The translations under genes were made by a program, and so were the position numbers. From contig JBDTMT010000016.1 of assembly GCA_039934135.1 (NCBI GenBank), positions 1-23,224 on the forward strand: a DNA stretch of 23,224 nucleotides. The letters are read 5' to 3'. Source of the DNA: JBDTMT01 sp039934135. GTDB taxonomy: Bacteria > Desulfobacterota > Binatia > HRBIN30 > CADEER01. The notes beneath the pieces were generated by a model. It did no database searches. It was given only the letters and a program-made list of their open reading frames with translations, and was not told the origin of the DNA. Position 1 is the first letter of the stretch, and the number at the start of each line of letters is the position of its first letter. Positions 20,999 to 23,224 of this stretch are shown piece after piece.

Positions 20999-23179
20999 AT
21001 GTCCGCACGGCAAATCGGCTGGCTGGTCCGCAGCGCGCAGCTCGGGCTCGGCGCCGCCCTCGTATTGCTGACCGCGCCGGCCTTCGCCGCCGTGTTGTCG
21101 CCGGCCGCCAACCTGACCATCGACGGCATCGGCTCCAGCGCCACGGTACAATTGAGCTTCGACGCGGCCGACGGTCTCGAGGCCGCCGACCTGCGCCTGA
21201 CCTTCGATCCGGCCGTCGCGGTGGCGACGACCGACGCGCAGGTCGCCGGCATCGCCAGCAACTGCACCACGGCGACGAACACCGCGACCCCGGGCGTGAT
21301 CTCGATCGGCCTCGCCTGCGCGACCGCCCTGAGCGGCGGCGGTTTGGTGATCACCTTCCCGCTGCGCGGTGTCAGCATCGGCAGCACGGCGCTCACCGTC
21401 ACGCGCTGCGAAATCAATGAAGCCGCCATAGGCTGCACTCCCGGCTCGGGCAGCGTAACCGTGCGGCCGCCGACCCCGACGCCGACGTCCACGGTGACCT
21501 ACACGCCGACGCCGACGCGCACCGCTACCCTCACGTCGACGCGCACCGCAACGGCCACGGCGACGCGCACCCGCACTGCGACGGCGACGCGCACCGCGAC
21601 CTTCACCCGCACGGCGACCTCAACGCGCGTGCCGACGGTGACGCGTACGCCGACCGCCGGCGGCATCGCCGTGCCGATCATCAGTGTGCCGAGCAGCGGG
21701 CAGGTGATCGGCGTCGAAGGTGTCACCTTCACCTGGAGCAGCGTCGCGGCTGCCACCGGCTATGATCTGCGCATCCTCAGCACCGCCACCCAGGCGGTGC
21801 TGTTCTCCGGCTCGCTGAACGGCAGCGGCTCGACGTCGACGCTGATCAGCCTGCCGAACGACGGCAACTACACCTTCCGCGTCCGCGCCTGCGTCAACGC
21901 CTTCACGGATCCGACGTGCAGTGCTTTCGCCTCGCGCGATTTCGCCATCAGCCTGTTGGCGCCGACGGAGGTGCCGTCGATCACTTTCCCCGCCAGCCTG
22001 GCGGTTTTGACCAACAGCCGGCAGACGCTGTCGTGGACCACCGTCAACGGCAATCCGTTGTTGCCCAACCTCTTCTATGAGGTGCGGCTGACCAATCTGC
22101 AGAGCGGCGCCGTCGAGCTGACGCTGCGCACCCAGCATCCGACGGTGTCGAGTCCGGTGGTGCTGCGCAGCGGCGACTACCGCATGCAGGTGCGCGCCTG
22201 TCAGGCGGCGTGCGCACCGTATTCGCCGATCACCGACTTCCGCGTCGTCCTCGGCGCGGTGCCGACCACGGCGCCGAGCATCACCGCCACGAGCGTCAGC
22301 GGCGGCAACAGTCTGAATGCCAGCTGGACCGCGGTGAGCGGTACGGAATTCTATCAACTGCAGGTCGTGCAACCGCCGCCGGCCGGGCCGGGCGGCGGCG
22401 CGCTGACGGTTGCGGCGCGACAGGTCGTCGCGGCGACCTCGACCACCGGCGTGCCGGTGCCGTCGGGTCAGGCGTTCGTCATCGTCGCCGCCTGCAACGG
22501 CGACGGCTGCGGACCGTTCAGCGGCGCGGCGAGCATCACGCCGTCGGGCCCGAATCCGACCCTGCCCAACATCGGCCAGCCGAGCGGCGGCGCGGTGGTG
22601 GACGGGCCGCCGGCGGTGTTCGCCTGGAACCGCATCCCGAGCGACAACGGCAGCAACACAACCTACCGCTTGTACGTGCAGGACCTGTCGCGTCAGGGGC
22701 CGGCGCTCGATGTGCTGACCAAGCAGAACTACTACGGCGCGCTGCTCAAAGCCGAAGGCGCGCAGTACGCCGTGGTGGTGATCGCCAATCCGGGCTTGAA
22801 CAACGAGGCGCAAGGCCCGGCGGTGGTCTTCTCGGTGCGCGGCACCTCGGCGGCGGCGCCGACGCTGATCTCACCGAGCAACGACAGCACCATCTCCGGC
22901 GGCAACGTCTTCATGTCGTGGTCGCCGGTACCGGGTGCGACGCTGTACGAGTACTTCGTCGCCGTGCAGGGCCAGTCCGCAGCGAGCGCCCGCGGCATCA
23001 CGCCGGGTCTATTCGTGCAGGTCCCGCTCGGCGCCGTGAACGGCCAGCCGACCGTCTACAGCGGTGCCGCGCGCGACTGCCCCGCCGGCCAGACCTGCGT
23101 CAGCGGCAGCGACGCCGGCTGGGGACCATGGTCGAACGTCGCCGGCACCGGCGGCGTCACCTTCACGGTCACGCCCTGA
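20999..23179 (+). CDS. Secreted cohesin-like protein with long Thr linker and five-domain cassette (surface protein 4)
   Basis: 726 residues. The ATG at 20999 gives a clean signal peptide (MSARQIGWLVRS, hydrophobic core, cut after PAFA at 30). Residues 31-154 form a small all-beta domain of the cohesin/CBM-like type: ATVQLSFDAADGLEAADLRLTFDP, a paired-Cys region (NCTTATN, GLACATA), a strand-rich middle and a closing GSVTV. Cohesins bind dockerins in cellulosomes, but many bacterial relatives are simply adhesion or structural modules, and no dockerin is found in this window. A 64-residue linker (157-220) has 30 threonines, almost every second residue. The shared cassette fills 225-726 and the protein stops directly after TFTVTP. 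The role is best described as surface display of a small binding domain. The cohesin label is moderately sure; its ligand is unknown. Confidence 0.86.
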   Translation: MSARQIGWLVRSAQLGLGAALVLLTAPAFAAVLSPAANLTIDGIGSSATVQLSFDAADGLEAADLRLTFDPAVAVATTDAQVAGIASNCTTATNTATPGVISIGLACATALSGGGLVITFPLRGVSIGSTALTVTRCEINEAAIGCTPGSGSVTVRPPTPTPTSTVTYTPTPTRTATLTSTRTATATATRTRTATATRTATFTRTATSTRVPTVTRTPTAGGIAVPIISVPSSGQVIGVEGVTFTWSSVAAATGYDLRILSTATQAVLFSGSLNGSGSTSTLISLPNDGNYTFRVRACVNAFTDPTCSAFASRDFAISLLAPTEVPSITFPASLAVLTNSRQTLSWTTVNGNPLLPNLFYEVRLTNLQSGAVELTLRTQHPTVSSPVVLRSGDYRMQVRACQAACAPYSPITDFRVVLGAVPTTAPSITATSVSGGNSLNASWTAVSGTEFYQLQVVQPPPAGPGGGALTVAARQVVAATSTTGVPVPSGQAFVIVAACNGDGCGPFSGAASITPSGPNPTLPNIGQPSGGAVVDGPPAVFAWNRIPSDNGSNTTYRLYVQDLSRQGPALDVLTKQNYYGALLKAEGAQYAVVVIANPGLNNEAQGPAVVFSVRGTSAAAPTLISPSNDSTISGGNVFMSWSPVPGATLYEYFVAVQGQSAASARGITPGLFVQVPLGAVNGQPTVYSGAARDCPAGQTCVSGSDAGWGPWSNVAGTGGVTFTVTP
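21467..21658 (+). repeat. Long Thr-alternating linker of surface protein 4
   Basis: Sixty-four codons containing 30 Thr. From linker residue 3 to 53 every odd position is Thr without exception, with Ala, Arg, Pro, Ser and a few others between. In DNA this is a degenerate tandem repeat of 6-base units prone to in-frame length change. Confidence 0.9.
21671..23176 (+). repeat. Five-domain Fn3-like cassette, copy 4
   Basis: 502 codons homologous to the other copies in full. Entry IGVEGVTFTW; Cys pairs CVNAFTDPTC, CQAAC, CNGDGC and CPAGQTC; domain 4 block YRLYVQDLSRQ with QNYYGALLKAEG; GWGPWS near the end. Domain 4 shares the QNYYGALLKA form with copy 1, against QNYFGALLKA in copies 2 and 3. Confidence 0.9.
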
Positions 23180-23224
23180 GAAAGCTCAGCCACAACCTCC
23201 GCGCGCCGATTCGGGCCCACGCCT

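Noticed and set aside
21467..21658. CRISPR-like or satellite array in the protein 4 linker
   Set aside because: Units are about 6 bases, degenerate and in frame as Thr codons; there are no spacers.
20999..23179. Cellulosome-type system implied by the cohesin-like domain
   Set aside because: I found no dockerin-type calcium-binding repeat in any protein of the window, so a cohesin-dockerin complex is not supported here.

Overview
High-GC bacterial DNA with two kinds of content: a minus-strand set of glycan-assembly genes, and four long plus-strand genes for secreted multidomain proteins. The Thr/Pro/Arg linkers, the Ala/Cys-rich helical domain in one protein and the family mix recall uncultured deltaproteobacterial-type lineages such as Binatota. 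That assignment is from memory of protein style, with no marker gene here.

Layout. Bases 1-5264 (all minus) hold, in transcription order: a VanZ-like membrane region fused to a glycoside-hydrolase-like domain (5264-3183), a family 2 glycosyltransferase overlapping it by ATGA (3186-2125), a DPM1-like family 2 glycosyltransferase (1945-1259), a DUF2304 membrane protein (1243-890) and the N-terminal part of a TMTC-like membrane glycosyltransferase running off the window edge (886-1). A second minus-strand pair, a GT2 and a GT4 glycosyltransferase (10713-8583), lies between the first and second surface-protein genes.

The plus strand carries: protein 1 (5578-8484), an M12B/reprolysin-like metalloprotease; protein 2 (10975-15291), a parallel beta-helix protein with two Ig-like domains; protein 3 (15341-20716), a choice-of-anchor-B protein that also carries LamG and PQQ sugar dehydrogenase domains; and protein 4 (20999-23179), a cohesin-like protein.

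The main discovery is that all four unrelated proteins share one cassette of about 502 residues. It is a fixed series of five fibronectin-III-like domains, four with a Cys pair at the same structural place and the fourth without Cys but with the longest invariant block. In proteins 1, 2 and 4 the cassette ends the protein exactly; in protein 3 it is internal. In proteins 1, 3 and 4 a linker with threonine at nearly every second residue precedes it. I infer a common surface-attachment or assembly module displaying different effectors, with the neighbouring polyprenyl-sugar genes as possible suppliers of O-glycans for the Thr linkers. Both functional statements are inference.
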